Of a stretch of DNA of 44,102 nt, positions 33,009 to 42,179 are shown piece after piece; the stretch's first letter is position 1, and every line of letters begins with the position of its first letter. Source of the DNA: Silicimonas sp. (GTDB lineage Bacteria; Pseudomonadota; Alphaproteobacteria; Rhodobacterales; Rhodobacteraceae); NCBI GenBank assembly GCA_022824525.1, contig JAJDZT010000134.1, positions 1 through 44,102 of the forward strand. The letters are read 5' to 3'. Position numbers and translations under genes: made by a program. The notes beneath the pieces are model-generated. The model was not told the origin of the DNA, made no database searches, and saw only the letters and a program-made list of their open reading frames with translations.

Positions 33009-33083
33009 TGGCAGCCCGTAGGGGAATCGAACCCCTCTTTCCAGGTTGAAAACCTGGCGTCCTAACCGATAGACGAACGGGCC
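33009..33083 (-). tRNA. tRNA-Glu (anticodon UUC)
   Basis: A full cloverleaf can be drawn on the minus strand. The acceptor stem GGCCCGT pairs with ACGGGCT (G-U at the first pair), the D-arm contains GGTTAGGA, the anticodon stem CCAGG/CCTGG encloses the loop TTTTCAA with anticodon TTC, and the T-arm GAGGGGTTCGATTCCCCT is intact. CCA is encoded in the DNA (33009-33011). The 3' end faces the catabolic region; recJ lies 50 bases upstream of its 5' end on the same strand. Confidence 0.95.
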
Positions 33084-33133
33084 ACGGTACGGGGCTATTT
33101 AGGGAAGCTCCGCCGAGAGGGCAAGTGGAATTT

Positions 33134-34906
33134 TCAACATGTTTCCAAGGCGGGCGCCGCGTCCTCAAGGCGGAGTTCCACCGATTGCCGTCCACCCCAG
33201 TGGCTGATGCCGAGACGACCGACCAGATGGAACCTTGAACTACCTTTGGTGGACAACGCCTGTCCCATGTGAGTGTCCCACGCGTCGAAAGCGATTGCTT
33301 CCAGACGCGCGCCCAGCCCATCTCCGAAACTGACCTTGAGATGCCCTGAGCCGACCTGACGCGCGTGCAGGATTTGCACATCGGGAAAGGCAAACCGTGG
33401 AGCAGGGGCGCTTTGCCCGAATGGTCCTGCGGCTTCGAATTCTTCGACAAGCTCTACAGACGCGGCGCCCGGCATCAGAGCCGCGTCGATGCAGAGGTCG
33501 CGCGGACCTTCCTGGCCGGCGCCCTGGCGCGAAAGGAGTTCAGCGAGACGTTCCATCGCAGGCTCCAACTTGTCCGCGGCAACGGTAAGACCTGCCGCCA
33601 TCTTGTGGCCGCCGCCCTTGATCAGCATGCCTTCTCCGGCAAGCATCTGGACGGCAGAACCGAGATCGACCCCCTTGATCGAGCGTCCGGAGCCTTTGCC
33701 TTCGCCATTCTCCAGGCCGATAACGACGGCAGGCCTTCCCGTTGCCTCCTTGAGGCGGGCAGCGACGATACCAACTACCCCGGGGTGCCAGTTTTCTCCG
33801 GCCGCCCAGACAAGTGGTCCGTCGATGCCGCGCTCTTCGGCTTGAGAGAGGGCCGCGTCGCGGACACGGGCTTCGATCTCCCGGCGTTCACGGTTGAATT
33901 CATCAAGGCGGTCCGCCATTGCGCGCGCTTCGTCCGGATCGGTCGCGGACAGGCAGCGCGCACCGAGATCCGCGCGCCCGACGCGCCCGCCTGCGTTGAC
34001 CCGGGGCCCGATCACGTATCCGAGGTGATAGGCGGCGGGGGGAGTATTCAGGCCGGCCACATCGGCGAGTGCTGCAAGACCGGGACGGGCGCGGTTGGCC
34101 ATCACTTTGAGGCCTTGGGTGACGATGGCGCGATTGAGCCCGATCAAAGGCGCAACATCGGCCACGGTGGCAAGCGCCACGAGATCGAGCATCGACATAA
34201 GGTTGGGAGGTGTGGCTCCGCTTTCGCGACATTGCCGGTTTGCCTCGACCAGGACGAGAAACACAACGCCGGCAGCGCAAAGATGGGCAAGTTCGCCGCT
34301 TTCATCCTGTCTGTTCGGATTCACCACGGCCAGTGCGTCTGGCAGCGTTTCTTCCGCGAGGTGATGGTCGATGATCACCACATCTGCAGCCTTGGCGGCG
34401 GCGATTGCATCGAAGGACAGCGTACCGCAATCCACGCAGACGATCAGGTCGTGCCCGTCGGCGAGCGCAGACATCGCGGGCGCGTTCGGTCCGTAGCCTT
34501 CATCGATGCGATCGGGAACGTAAAGCGTGGCGTCGCGCCCCTGTTGTCGGAACCAGTCGAGGAGCAATGCGGCCGATGCGCCTCCATCCACGTCGTAGTC
34601 TGCGAAAATCGCCACGCGTTCCCGCTTCTTCACCGCGTTGCAGATGCGTTGGGCGGCAGTTTCCAGATCCTTCAACGATCGCGGATCCGGCATGAGATCA
34701 CGTAGTTTTGGGGTCAGAAACGCCGCAGCGTTCTCAGGTGCAACGCCGCGGGCTGCGAGAATGCGCGTGGTTGCGTCGGCAAGGCCGGTTGTTTGCTGAA
34801 TGGCTTCGGCCAAGCGCAAGGTCTCCGAGCTCAGACCAACCCATCGTCGGCCCGAGAGCGATTGAGTGACATTAAGAAAAGCGTCGGAGCTCATATCCTT
34901 CGGCAC
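33134..34906 (-). CDS. recJ: Single-stranded-DNA-specific exonuclease RecJ
   Basis: A 590-residue 5'-3' single-strand DNA exonuclease used in recombination and mismatch repair. It belongs to the DHH phosphoesterase family: motif I FADYDVDGGAS follows the first 95 residues, and the DHH motif is in VIIDHHLAEETLP. The DHHA1 domain includes GIVAARLKEATGRPAVVI and the GKGSGRSI..GGGHKMAAGLT region, and an OB-fold tail follows. Length is normal. Translation may start at GTG (34906) or at the ATG four codons later (34894). It lies downstream of glpX on the same strand but is separated by a likely terminator. Confidence 0.96.
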   Translation of the reverse strand: MPKDMSSDAFLNVTQSLSGRRWVGLSSETLRLAEAIQQTTGLADATTRILAARGVAPENAAAFLTPKLRDLMPDPRSLKDLETAAQRICNAVKKRERVAIFADYDVDGGASAALLLDWFRQQGRDATLYVPDRIDEGYGPNAPAMSALADGHDLIVCVDCGTLSFDAIAAAKAADVVIIDHHLAEETLPDALAVVNPNRQDESGELAHLCAAGVVFLVLVEANRQCRESGATPPNLMSMLDLVALATVADVAPLIGLNRAIVTQGLKVMANRARPGLAALADVAGLNTPPAAYHLGYVIGPRVNAGGRVGRADLGARCLSATDPDEARAMADRLDEFNRERREIEARVRDAALSQAEERGIDGPLVWAAGENWHPGVVGIVAARLKEATGRPAVVIGLENGEGKGSGRSIKGVDLGSAVQMLAGEGMLIKGGGHKMAAGLTVAADKLEPAMERLAELLSRQGAGQEGPRDLCIDAALMPGAASVELVEEFEAAGPFGQSAPAPRFAFPDVQILHARQVGSGHLKVSFGDGLGARLEAIAFDAWDTHMGQALSTKGSSRFHLVGRLGISHWGGRQSVELRLEDAAPALETC

Positions 34907-34975
34907 AAGTGCATACCATATGAAGTGGCCAGTTGATTACATGCCACCGTATATGCCGAATGCTTCCAAGAAAAG

Positions 34976-34997
34976 CGTGCGACGGGGTGGTCGCACG
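34976..34997 (-). terminator. Rho-independent terminator after glpX
   Basis: On the minus strand an 8-bp stem (CGTGCGAC pairing with GTCGCACG, 6-base loop) is followed by CTTTTCTT. It lies 41 bases after the glpX stop and before recJ, so glpX and recJ are probably separate transcripts. Confidence 0.65.
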
Positions 34998-35037
34998 ATT
35001 TCTTTGTGGATAAACCGAATTCCGCTGTGTCGAGGCG

Positions 35038-36003
35038 TTACTTTTCGATCGGATGCCGATACGTCATGCGCCTGACGGAGCCTGTCTTGGACCGCATCAG
35101 AATCGTTTCTGCCGTCAGAAGACCCGGCTCGCGCTTGATGCCCGGCAAGATTGATCCGTCGGTCACGCCTGTGGCCGCGAAAATGACATCGCCGGTTACC
35201 ATATCGTCACGGGTATAAACCCGGTCGAAATTGGTAATCCCGGCGTTGGAAGCGCGTTTTTTCTCGTCGTCGTTGCGGAAAACAAGTTTTCCGAACATCT
35301 GCCCGCCCATGCATTTAAGAGCTGCCGCGGCCAACACGCCCTCTGGTGCGCCACCTGACCCCATATACATGTCGATCCCGGTGTTCGGTTCGGCGCAGTG
35401 GATCACCCCTGCGACGTCGCCGTCGGTGATCAGGCGAATGGCAGCACCAGTCGTCCTGATCTCGGCGATCATTTCTTCGTGCCGCGGGCGTTCCAGGACG
35501 CAGACGGTGATGTCTTCCGTCGAACAGCCTTTTGCAGCGGCAAGAGCGCTGACACGCTCGGCAGGGCTCATGTCCATGGTGACTACGCCTGTCCGGAACC
35601 CCGGGCCGATGGCAAGCTTATCCATGTACGTGTCCGGAGCATGCAACATGGTGCCGCGAGGTCCCATGGCGATGACGGCAAGCGCGTTGGGCATGTCCTT
35701 TGCGGTGAGCGTCGTGCCTTCAAGTGGGTCGAGGGCAATGTCGACTTCCGGGCCGTTCCCGCTTCCGACCTCTTCCCCGATATAGAGCATGGGAGCTTCG
35801 TCACGTTCGCCTTCACCAATAACGACGACGCCCTGAATTTCGAGCTGATTGAGTTGCGTGCGCATCGCATCTACGGCAGCCTGGTCGGCGGCCTTTTCGT
35901 CGCCGCGCCCGATGAGACGGGCAGAGGCGAGGGCGGCGGCTTCGCTGACGCGCGCCAGGCCGAGAGACAACATACGATCATGAAACTGTGGGGCGTCAGC
36001 CAT
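35038..36003 (-). CDS. glpX: Class II fructose-1,6-bisphosphatase GlpX
   Basis: A 321-residue class II fructose-1,6-bisphosphatase that makes fructose 6-phosphate in gluconeogenesis and, in some relatives, sedoheptulose 7-phosphate. The metal-site segments GEGERDEAPMLYIGEEVG and DPLEGTTL are clear, and GSGGAPEGVLAAAALKCMGG is a signature of the family. ATG 36003 is chosen because a CAGGAG site lies upstream and the protein then begins with the typical FHDRMLSLGLARVSEAAALASARLIG pattern in outline; codons further upstream do not match. In many Rhodobacterales a homoserine dehydrogenase gene precedes glpX; that is not so here. Confidence 0.95.
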   Translation of the reverse strand: MADAPQFHDRMLSLGLARVSEAAALASARLIGRGDEKAADQAAVDAMRTQLNQLEIQGVVVIGEGERDEAPMLYIGEEVGSGNGPEVDIALDPLEGTTLTAKDMPNALAVIAMGPRGTMLHAPDTYMDKLAIGPGFRTGVVTMDMSPAERVSALAAAKGCSTEDITVCVLERPRHEEMIAEIRTTGAAIRLITDGDVAGVIHCAEPNTGIDMYMGSGGAPEGVLAAAALKCMGGQMFGKLVFRNDDEKKRASNAGITNFDRVYTRDDMVTGDVIFAATGVTDGSILPGIKREPGLLTAETILMRSKTGSVRRMTYRHPIEK

Positions 36004-36439
36004 CTTGGCATACTCCTGATACGACTTTGGCTGCGTGGGTAGACGGGGGAAGCGGGCGGGGCAAGGTCTATCGGGCTGTGCCAGCAAATACGATGTGAAA
36101 CGTGTCCTGAGGGCAGACTTTTGATGGTGTAGACTATTCGCTGGCGCTGAGAGTTTCGGCTTTGGCTGAACTGGAAGTGCTTTCCATTAAGGACAGAACA
36201 CCCGAAAAGATGACTCGAGGCGCAAGATTGTCGGCCATGTTCCTATTTTTAAGGGCGATGAGGTCGAAATGCAGTTTGGTGATGGTATTAAGGATGGCGG
36301 AAAGCGGGGCTCCTTGCGAAACCGGATATCCCTACCGAAGTGCGGCGCGTCCTGAATTTGGGCCGAAACTGGTTTTGCCCTCTTTCCCGCCCGGTCCGGC
36401 ACGGCTATAGCAACCCGGGTTTGGACGGAGGCAACTCGT
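36004..36439. other. Intergenic region between divergent glpX and purA
   Basis: 436 bases without a clear gene. The purA side carries a GGAGGC site before its ATG. On the minus strand a short protein-like reading frame is present (see 36134-36238). No convincing terminator or riboswitch-like structure was seen by eye. Confidence 0.5.
36134..36238 (-). CDS. Possible small protein or gene remnant upstream of glpX
   Basis: A 34-codon reading frame starting with MADNLAPRVIFSGVLSL and ending in SASE. The frame stays open for about 30 codons before the ATG with a protein-like composition (AILNTITKLHFDLIAL), so it may be the end of a decayed longer gene rather than a true small gene. A weak TAGGA precedes the ATG at very short spacing. 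I do not recognise it. Confidence is low because this rests on composition only. Confidence 0.2.
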   Translation of the reverse strand: MADNLAPRVIFSGVLSLMESTSSSAKAETLSASE

Positions 36440-37735
36440 ATGGCGAATGTGGTCGTGGTCGGCGCGCAGTGGGGCGACGAGGGCAAAGGCAAGATTGTCG
36501 ATTGGCTGTCGGAGCGTGCGGACGTGATTTGCCGCTTTCAGGGCGGGCACAACGCCGGCCATACGCTCGTCATCGACGGCGCGGTCTACAAGTTGCACGC
36601 CCTTCCATCCGGCGTGGTCCGCGGCGGCAAGCTCTCCGTGATTGGAAACGGTGTCGTTCTCGACCCTTGGCATTTGATCAAAGAGATAGAAACGGTGCGC
36701 GACCAGGGTGTCGAGATCAGTCCGGATACCCTGATGATCGCCGAAAACACCCCGTTGATCCTGCCATTGCATGGAGAGTTGGATCGGGCTCGGGAAGAGG
36801 CGTCATCAAAGGGTACCAAGATCGGGACAACCGGCCGTGGCATCGGTCCCGCCTACGAAGACAAGGTCGGGCGCCGTGTCATTCGTGTGGCCGACCTTGC
36901 AGACCCTGCCACACTCGAAGCACGCGTCGACCGTGCACTTCAGCACCATGACCCGCTGAGACGCGGGCTTGGTCTGGAGCCGGTGGATCGGGATGGGTTG
37001 TTGGCGCAGCTTCAGGCTATTGCGCCGAGGCTGTTGGAATATGCCGCACCCGTATGGAAGGTATTGAACGAGCGGAAGAGGGCCGGGCAGCGCATCCTGT
37101 TCGAAGGGGCGCAAGGCGCTCTCCTGGATATTGATTTTGGCACCTATCCTTTTGTGACGTCGTCAAATGTCATTGCCGGGCAAGCGGCCACGGGAACTGG
37201 AATCGGGCCGGGGTCCATCGATTTTGTTCTTGGCATCGTAAAAGCCTACACAACGCGCGTTGGGGAAGGGCCGTTTCCAACGGAACTCTTCGATGATGAC
37301 GGAGAACAGCTTGGCATCAGAGGTCATGAATTCGGAACGACAACCGGACGGAAACGGCGCTGCGGATGGTTTGACGCAGTTCTGGTGAGGCAGACATGTG
37401 CGACATCCGGTGTGTCAGGCATCGCTCTCACCAAACTTGATGTGCTTGACGGGTTCGAGGAACTGAAGATCTGCACCGGTTATGAACTCGACGGCAGGGT
37501 GTTGGACTACCTGCCGACGGCAGCCGATCAGCAGGCGCGATGCAAGCCGGTTTACGAGACCATGCCCGGCTGGAGCGCCTCGACCGCAGGTGCGAGGAGT
37601 TGGGCTGACCTGCCAGGAGAAGCGATAAAATATGTGCGCCGGATCGAAGAGTTGATTCAGTGCCCGGTGGCGCTCTTGTCGACGTCTCCAGAGCGGGACG
37701 ATACCATCTTGGTCACGGATCCGTTCGCAGACTAA
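36440..37735 (+). CDS. purA: Adenylosuccinate synthetase PurA
   Basis: A 431-residue enzyme that joins IMP and aspartate with GTP to form adenylosuccinate, the first committed step to AMP. The N-terminal P-loop [19 protein letters not shown] is intact, followed by [12 protein letters not shown], the IMP-binding [17 protein letters not shown] stretch, and the [14 protein letters not shown] motif. Length is normal. A GGAGG site precedes the ATG. It is divergent from glpX and probably transcribed alone or with the small DUF2842 gene. Confidence 0.97.
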   Translation: MANVVVVGAQWGDEGKGKIVDWLSERADVICRFQGGHNAGHTLVIDGAVYKLHALPSGVVRGGKLSVIGNGVVLDPWHLIKEIETVRDQGVEISPDTLMIAENTPLILPLHGELDRAREEASSKGTKIGTTGRGIGPAYEDKVGRRVIRVADLADPATLEARVDRALQHHDPLRRGLGLEPVDRDGLLAQLQAIAPRLLEYAAPVWKVLNERKRAGQRILFEGAQGALLDIDFGTYPFVTSSNVIAGQAATGTGIGPGSIDFVLGIVKAYTTRVGEGPFPTELFDDDGEQLGIRGHEFGTTTGRKRRCGWFDAVLVRQTCATSGVSGIALTKLDVLDGFEELKICTGYELDGRVLDYLPTAADQQARCKPVYETMPGWSASTAGARSWADLPGEAIKYVRRIEELIQCPVALLSTSPERDDTILVTDPFAD

Positions 37736-37832
37736 ACCTGTTTCTGGGTAGAGAAGTCCGCGTTCGATTGGGCGCGACCGCATTTCGACATGCCTTGCTT
37801 GACCTTTCGCAGGGAATTGCTAGGTGCCCGGC

Positions 37833-38057
37833 ATGGCACTGTCTTACAAAGCCCGTCGGCGCTGGTCGCTTTTCATCCTGTTGATCGGTCTGCCGGTGTA
37901 CATCGTTGCGGCGGTATCAATCCTGAACTGGCTTGATCGACCGCCGTTGGTGATCGAATTGCTGGTCTATGTCGTGCTTGGTGTCATTTGGGCGCTGCCT
38001 TTCAAAGCCATATTCCGTGGCGTTGGAAAAGCCGATCCGGAGGCGGAGGATCGCTGA
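37833..38057 (+). CDS. DUF2842 family small membrane protein
   Basis: A 74-residue protein with two hydrophobic helices (LFILLIGLPVYIVAAVSIL and VIELLVYVVLGVIWALPF) and the N-terminal ALSYKARRR pattern of the alphaproteobacterial DUF2842 family. No function is known. ATG 37833 is chosen over the in-frame GTG at 37824 because family members begin near this point. It follows purA by 97 bases and is closed by a strong terminator hairpin. Confidence 0.82.
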   Translation: MALSYKARRRWSLFILLIGLPVYIVAAVSILNWLDRPPLVIELLVYVVLGVIWALPFKAIFRGVGKADPEAEDR

Positions 38058-38064
38058 CGGTTTG

Positions 38065-38100
38065 GCCGTCACGTATTCGTGACGGCGACTTTGCTTTTTC
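38065..38100 (+). terminator. Rho-independent terminator after the DUF2842 gene
   Basis: GCCGTCACG (38065-38073) and CGTGACGGC (38078-38086) form a perfect 9-bp stem with a TATT loop, followed by a T-rich tail (TTTGCTTTTT). It begins 8 bases after the DUF2842 stop. Confidence 0.8.
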
Positions 38101-38137
38101 CGGGCTAGGCTGCTGCGAAACACCCGGAGGATATTTC

Positions 38138-38578
38138 ATGAGAACATATGTCGCCGCTATTGCGCTGTCACTGGTCGCTGCGCCTGTATTCGCGGACTAC
38201 GTTTCCGTCGAAGCGGACGGAACCGTTCAGGAAACGGCGGATCGTCTCGTCGCCGCGGTGGAAGGTGCCGGTGCCACCGTTTTTGCCCGCGTGCCTCATT
38301 CCAAAGGTGCGATGAGTGTTGATATGGAGCTTCAAGACGCTGAATTGGTGATCTTCGGTAATCCGAAGCTCGGGACACCTGCGCTTCAGCAAGACATCAA
38401 GGCTGGATTGGTCCTGCCATTGCGCGTTTTGGTCCACGATGCTGGCGGGAAGACCATGCTGACCTACGAGAGTGTGGACGCCATGTTTGATGGTTTGGAC
38501 GTTGCCGAAGATGCGCCGTTTCGTGACGCGATGAAGGGCGCGCTTGGGAAGCTGACCGGTGCGGCTTCTGGCATGTAA
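38138..38578 (+). CDS. Secreted DUF302 domain protein
   Basis: A 146-residue protein with a signal peptide (MRTYVAAIALSLVAAPVFA, cut before DYV) and a DUF302 domain. The domain shows ETADRLVAAVEGAGATVFARVPHSKGA in outline, FGNPKLGTPALQ, and LPLRVLVHDAGG with TYESVD near the end. The ATG at 38138 has a GGAGG site seven bases upstream. DUF302 proteins are periplasmic or membrane associated and of unknown function. It lies alone, converging on hisA. Confidence 0.87.
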   Translation: MRTYVAAIALSLVAAPVFADYVSVEADGTVQETADRLVAAVEGAGATVFARVPHSKGAMSVDMELQDAELVIFGNPKLGTPALQQDIKAGLVLPLRVLVHDAGGKTMLTYESVDAMFDGLDVAEDAPFRDAMKGALGKLTGAASGM

Positions 38579-38646
38579 GCCGTGGCAATACCCATCCGGG
38601 ATGAGTTCGATTGAATGGAATTGAGAAGTGAAATCAGATTCTTAGG

Positions 38647-39366
38647 CTAGCCTTTTAAGGTGGCAAGTGCCTCGCCAAGATCGATAGCACCGTCATATAG
38701 CGCGCGGCCGGAAATGGCGCCCGAGATCACTTTCGTTTCTTTCAGGCGAAGCAGGTCGTCCATCGACGAAACTCCTCCGCTTGCAATGATTGGGACATCC
38801 ACGGCACGCGCGAGCGCTTCTGTCGCCGGAATGTTGGGGCCGCCCATCGTGCCGTCCCGGTCGATGTCCGTATAGATGATGGCGGCAATCCCAGCATCTT
38901 CGAATGCCTTCGCAAGCTCCGTGACTTGCATTTCGGTTTCTTCGGCCCAGCCTCGTGTGGCGACCAACCCATTTCGAGCATCTAGGCCAACGGCGACCTT
39001 GCCGGGAAATGCGCGGGCGGCTTCACGCACAAGGTCAGGATTCTCGACGGCGACCGTGCCAAGGATGACGCGGGAGAGACCCTTGGAAAGCCAGTCTTCG
39101 ATGGTGGCCATGTCGCGAATGCCGCCGCCAAGCTGCGCAGGTATCGAGAGCGCCGCGAGAATACTCTCGACCGCTGCGCCATTTACGGGTTCACCAGCAA
39201 AGGCTCCGTTCAAATCGACAATGTGCAGCCACTCCGCGCCTGCAGCCTCAAAGGCGGCGGCCTGTGCGCCGGGGTCGTCATTGAAAACCGTGGCGGCATC
39301 CATTTCGCCCTTGAGCAGCCGAACGCACTGTCCGTCCTTCAGATCGATGGCAGGGTAAAGGATCAT
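38647..39366 (-). CDS. hisA: HisA, ProFAR isomerase of histidine biosynthesis
   Basis: A 239-residue (beta/alpha)8 isomerase that opens the ribose of ProFAR to give PRFAR, the fourth step of histidine synthesis. It begins with [15 protein letters not shown] including the catalytic Asp8, carries [16 protein letters not shown], and has the second catalytic Asp in [27 protein letters not shown] is the phosphate-binding end. Length is normal. The rest of the his operon is not in the window. Confidence 0.95.
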   Translation of the reverse strand: MILYPAIDLKDGQCVRLLKGEMDAATVFNDDPGAQAAAFEAAGAEWLHIVDLNGAFAGEPVNGAAVESILAALSIPAQLGGGIRDMATIEDWLSKGLSRVILGTVAVENPDLVREAARAFPGKVAVGLDARNGLVATRGWAEETEMQVTELAKAFEDAGIAAIIYTDIDRDGTMGGPNIPATEALARAVDVPIIASGGVSSMDDLLRLKETKVISGAISGRALYDGAIDLGEALATLKG

Positions 39367-39505
39367 TCGAAAGTGCTCCGTTTCATCGTCGCGACTACAT
39401 GCCGGGCAGGGCTGTCGGCGGCAAGGGGCAATTCACGCCGTAACGTCACACTTGCCTGACCTTGGGTCATGTCGTCAGGGTCGCCGCAGATCATGGGAGG
39501 ACAGC

Positions 39506-39895
39506 ATGAAACGAGCATTTTTGATTGGGTGTATGGCCGCGGTCTTGGCGGCACCTGCGGCGGCAGACCCGGTTCTCGGGACGTACCAGACGCAGCCGGG
39601 AGATACCGGTAACTATGCGCATGTCGAAATCTACCAGTGTGAGGCCAACATCTGTGGTGTGATCCGAAAAGCGTTCGACGGCGCGGGCAAGCAGATCAAA
39701 AGCGACACGGTCGGCAAGCGCATGATCTGGGACATGAAGGCCCAAGGCAACGGCAAGTATTCCAAAGGCAAGATCTGGGCGCCGGATCGCAACAAGACTT
39801 ACAGCTCGAAGATGGAGTTGGCTGGCGCGACGCTTAAGGTTTCGGGTTGCGTCGTCGGAATTTGCCGCAGCCAGAATTGGAAGCGCGTGAACTAG
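39506..39895 (+). CDS. Secreted DUF2147 protein
   Basis: A 129-residue exported protein: the signal peptide MKRAFLIGCMAAVLAAPAAA is followed by the DUF2147 pattern, with GTYQTQPGDTGNYAHVEIYQC in outline, KRMIWDMKAQGNGKYSKGKIW in outline, and the closing VSGCVVGICRSQNW with conserved cysteines that may form a disulfide. Function unknown. The ATG has a GGGAGG site. The gene is closed by a strong hairpin. Confidence 0.88.
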   Translation: MKRAFLIGCMAAVLAAPAAADPVLGTYQTQPGDTGNYAHVEIYQCEANICGVIRKAFDGAGKQIKSDTVGKRMIWDMKAQGNGKYSKGKIWAPDRNKTYSSKMELAGATLKVSGCVVGICRSQNWKRVN

Positions 39896-39921
39896 ACGCA
39901 CCAATTCATGAGTGCATTGAG

Positions 39922-39952
39922 AAAGGGCTGGTGTGGATTGCACCGGCCTTTT
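39922..39952 (+). terminator. Rho-independent terminator after the DUF2147 gene
   Basis: AAAGGGCTGGTG (39922-39933) pairs with CACCGGCCTTTT (39941-39952) through 12 base pairs including two G-U pairs, with a 7-base loop. The right arm runs into TTTTGTCTTT. It lies 26 bases after the DUF2147 stop and could also serve the convergent oxidoreductase gene. Confidence 0.75.
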
Positions 39953-39998
39953 GTCTTTCGCGGTGCCGAAAGCAGCGATCTGCGGCGGTTGCCTTGTT

Positions 39999-40952
39999 TT
40001 AGGGTTTGATCACCACCTTGCCCTGGACTTCGCCCGCCCCCGTGCGCCGCAACGCCTCTGGCACCGATTCAAGTGGCAAGACGTCTTCAAGATGCGGGTG
40101 CATTTGTCCGTCCACAACCATCTGTGAGACACGCCGGGTGAGTTCCCGGCCGCTGGGCACCATCAACATACCGATCGATTTTTTCTGCGATCGGTAAGCA
40201 AGGCCGCCAAACACCAGGGACAGGAGAATGCCGACATTGCCGCCTAAAGCCCGGTACGTCCCATGGGGTGAGAGCGCGCCTGCAATACTCTTGGGGCCGC
40301 GTGTCGCCACCATGTCGAGAATTCGATCCCACTGCCGTCCAAGATCGGTGAAGTCGTGGGCTTTGTAGTCAATGACCTCGTCGGCACCCAACGATTTGAG
40401 CCATTCGGTTTTGCTTGCGTTGTCTACAGCGGTAACGCTTGCACCAGCTGCTTTCGCAAGTTGCAGCGCCATGGTTCCCGATCCCCCGCCCGCACCGTTG
40501 ATGAGAAGAGTGTTTCCTGTTTTCAGTTCTTCGGTTCCGGCAACTGCGATGCCGCCGGCTTGCGGCAAGCAGGCGGCAATCTCGTCCGAAAGTTCCCCCG
40601 GCACATGAACCATTTCACTGGCAGACACGCAGGCGTACTCGGCAAATCCACCCCGAACCATAACGAGATCGCCCATGATCCGGTCGCCGACTTCAAAGCC
40701 TGTTACATCGGGGCCAAGTTCGTCGACAATTCCCACGATATCTGAGCCAAGCACTTGGTGTTTGGGGCGCAGCAGGCCGCCTACAAGTCTTGCATAGAAC
40801 GGAGAGCCGACGAGATACTCCCAATCCGACAGGTTCACGCCGCAGGCGAGAACCCTCACCCGGATCTGAGATTTCCTCGGCCGGGGCACAGGGATGTCAG
40901 CGATGCGAAGGTGCTCTGGCCCGCCGTATCTGTCTTGTATCACAGCTTTCAT
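39999..40952 (-). CDS. MDR-family NAD(P)-dependent oxidoreductase (quinone oxidoreductase-like)
   Basis: A 317-residue medium-chain dehydrogenase/reductase of the zinc-free quinone oxidoreductase-like group. It begins MKAVIQDRYGGPEHLRI, has the nucleotide-binding GAGGGSGTMALQLAKAAG, and lacks the cysteine-rich structural zinc lobe. MKAV at 40952 is taken as the start because it matches family N-termini; ATG six codons upstream is possible. It is divergent from a paralogue at 41188 across a 235-base gap. Substrates in the family are enones and quinones. Confidence 0.88.
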   Translation of the reverse strand: MKAVIQDRYGGPEHLRIADIPVPRPRKSQIRVRVLACGVNLSDWEYLVGSPFYARLVGGLLRPKHQVLGSDIVGIVDELGPDVTGFEVGDRIMGDLVMVRGGFAEYACVSASEMVHVPGELSDEIAACLPQAGGIAVAGTEELKTGNTLLINGAGGGSGTMALQLAKAAGASVTAVDNASKTEWLKSLGADEVIDYKAHDFTDLGRQWDRILDMVATRGPKSIAGALSPHGTYRALGGNVGILLSLVFGGLAYRSQKKSIGMLMVPSGRELTRRVSQMVVDGQMHPHLEDVLPLESVPEALRRTGAGEVQGKVVIKP

Positions 40953-41187
40953 CGGTTCACCCCAGTCCACGAGAAGTGGACTCCCGTCGTTGGTTTAACC
41001 TGCTCAGATCCGAGCGACGACCTTACCGCGCCGGGCGCGTCTGCCCGTCAACTAAGATAGCACTCAATTGCTGCCTGCTCCGAACGAAACATGGACAATT
41101 GAAACTCAGTGCCGTCGGCGGCGACATCGCCCGGGTCGGAAAAGATTTTTGTCGATCACCTTGAGTTCAGTTTGTTACGCTTGGCTC

Positions 41188-42159
41188 ATGGATGCAAACC
41201 CGACGATGAAGGCTGTCGTCTTCGAGCGATACGGCGGACCGGAAGTCCTGTCGCTGCGCGAAGTCCCTGTGATAGTCCCGGCGCGGGGCGAGATTCGCGT
41301 GAAGGTTCACGTGACAACGGTGAACCGAACCGACACGGCGACAATGCGCGCGCATCCGTTCTTTGCCCGGGCCATGACTGGGCTGATCAGGCCAAATATG
41401 CCGGTCTTGGGTTTGGATTTCGCCGGTGAAGTTGATGCCCTCGGTGAGGGTGTCTCCAGTTTCTCTGTCGGGGATCGTGTTTTCGGGCTATCTCCGGATA
41501 GATTTGGTGCGCACGCCGAATACGTATGCGTGCCCGCTGACGGAGCGATTGCAAAGCTGCCTCAGCAGCTTTCTTACAGTGAGGCCGTCGTGGGCGAGGG
41601 CGCCTGGTACGCAAACGGCACGACGAAGCTGCTTTCAGAAGGCCAAAGATGCTTGATCTACGGAGCTTCTGGCGCGATCGGAACGGCGGCGGTTCAACTT
41701 GCCAAGGCCAATGGTGCGGAAGTGGTTGCAGTCGTCGGAACACGCCACCTCGACTTGCCGCAAAGCCTTGGAGCCGACCGGGTCATCAACTACGAAACCG
41801 AGGATTTCACCGATATTGGTGAGACATTCGATGTTGTCTTTGATGCCGTCGGTTGGACCTCATATTTCAAGTGTCGAAAATTACTGAAGCAAACGGGCAT
41901 ATACTCAGCCACTGATCTTGGCCCCCTATGGTCCAACATCATACTCGGCTGCGTGTACGGGCTGACCGGAAGCGGGCGCGTGCGCATTCCGTTCCCCGAA
42001 GATGCGCCAGCGTTTATTCGGCATCTTGCTGATCTGATGGCACAGGGAAAATTCAGAGGCGTTTTTGACAAGAGTTATCGGCTCGAACACGTGGTCGATG
42101 CCTTTCAGTATGTCGAAACTGGCCAAAAGACGGGGATAGTCAGGATAAACATCTGCTGA
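41188..42159 (+). CDS. MDR-family NAD(P)-dependent oxidoreductase (quinone oxidoreductase-like)
   Basis: A 323-residue medium-chain reductase, paralogous to the divergent gene at 39999: both begin with MKAV.(Q/E)RYGGPE. The nucleotide-binding block is IYGASGAIGTAAVQLAKANG, and no structural zinc cysteines are seen. ATG 41188 and the MKAV ATG at 41206 are both possible starts. Downstream, 20 bases separate it from a membrane-protein gene in the same direction. Confidence 0.88.
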   Translation: MDANPTMKAVVFERYGGPEVLSLREVPVIVPARGEIRVKVHVTTVNRTDTATMRAHPFFARAMTGLIRPNMPVLGLDFAGEVDALGEGVSSFSVGDRVFGLSPDRFGAHAEYVCVPADGAIAKLPQQLSYSEAVVGEGAWYANGTTKLLSEGQRCLIYGASGAIGTAAVQLAKANGAEVVAVVGTRHLDLPQSLGADRVINYETEDFTDIGETFDVVFDAVGWTSYFKCRKLLKQTGIYSATDLGPLWSNIILGCVYGLTGSGRVRIPFPEDAPAFIRHLADLMAQGKFRGVFDKSYRLEHVVDAFQYVETGQKTGIVRINIC

Positions 42160-42179
42160 GCAAACTTGGAGCCAGCCAA

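Noticed and set aside
33365-34705. Long plus-strand open frame (446 codons) opposite recJ
   Set aside because: RecJ is unmistakable on the other strand; the antisense product has no family features.
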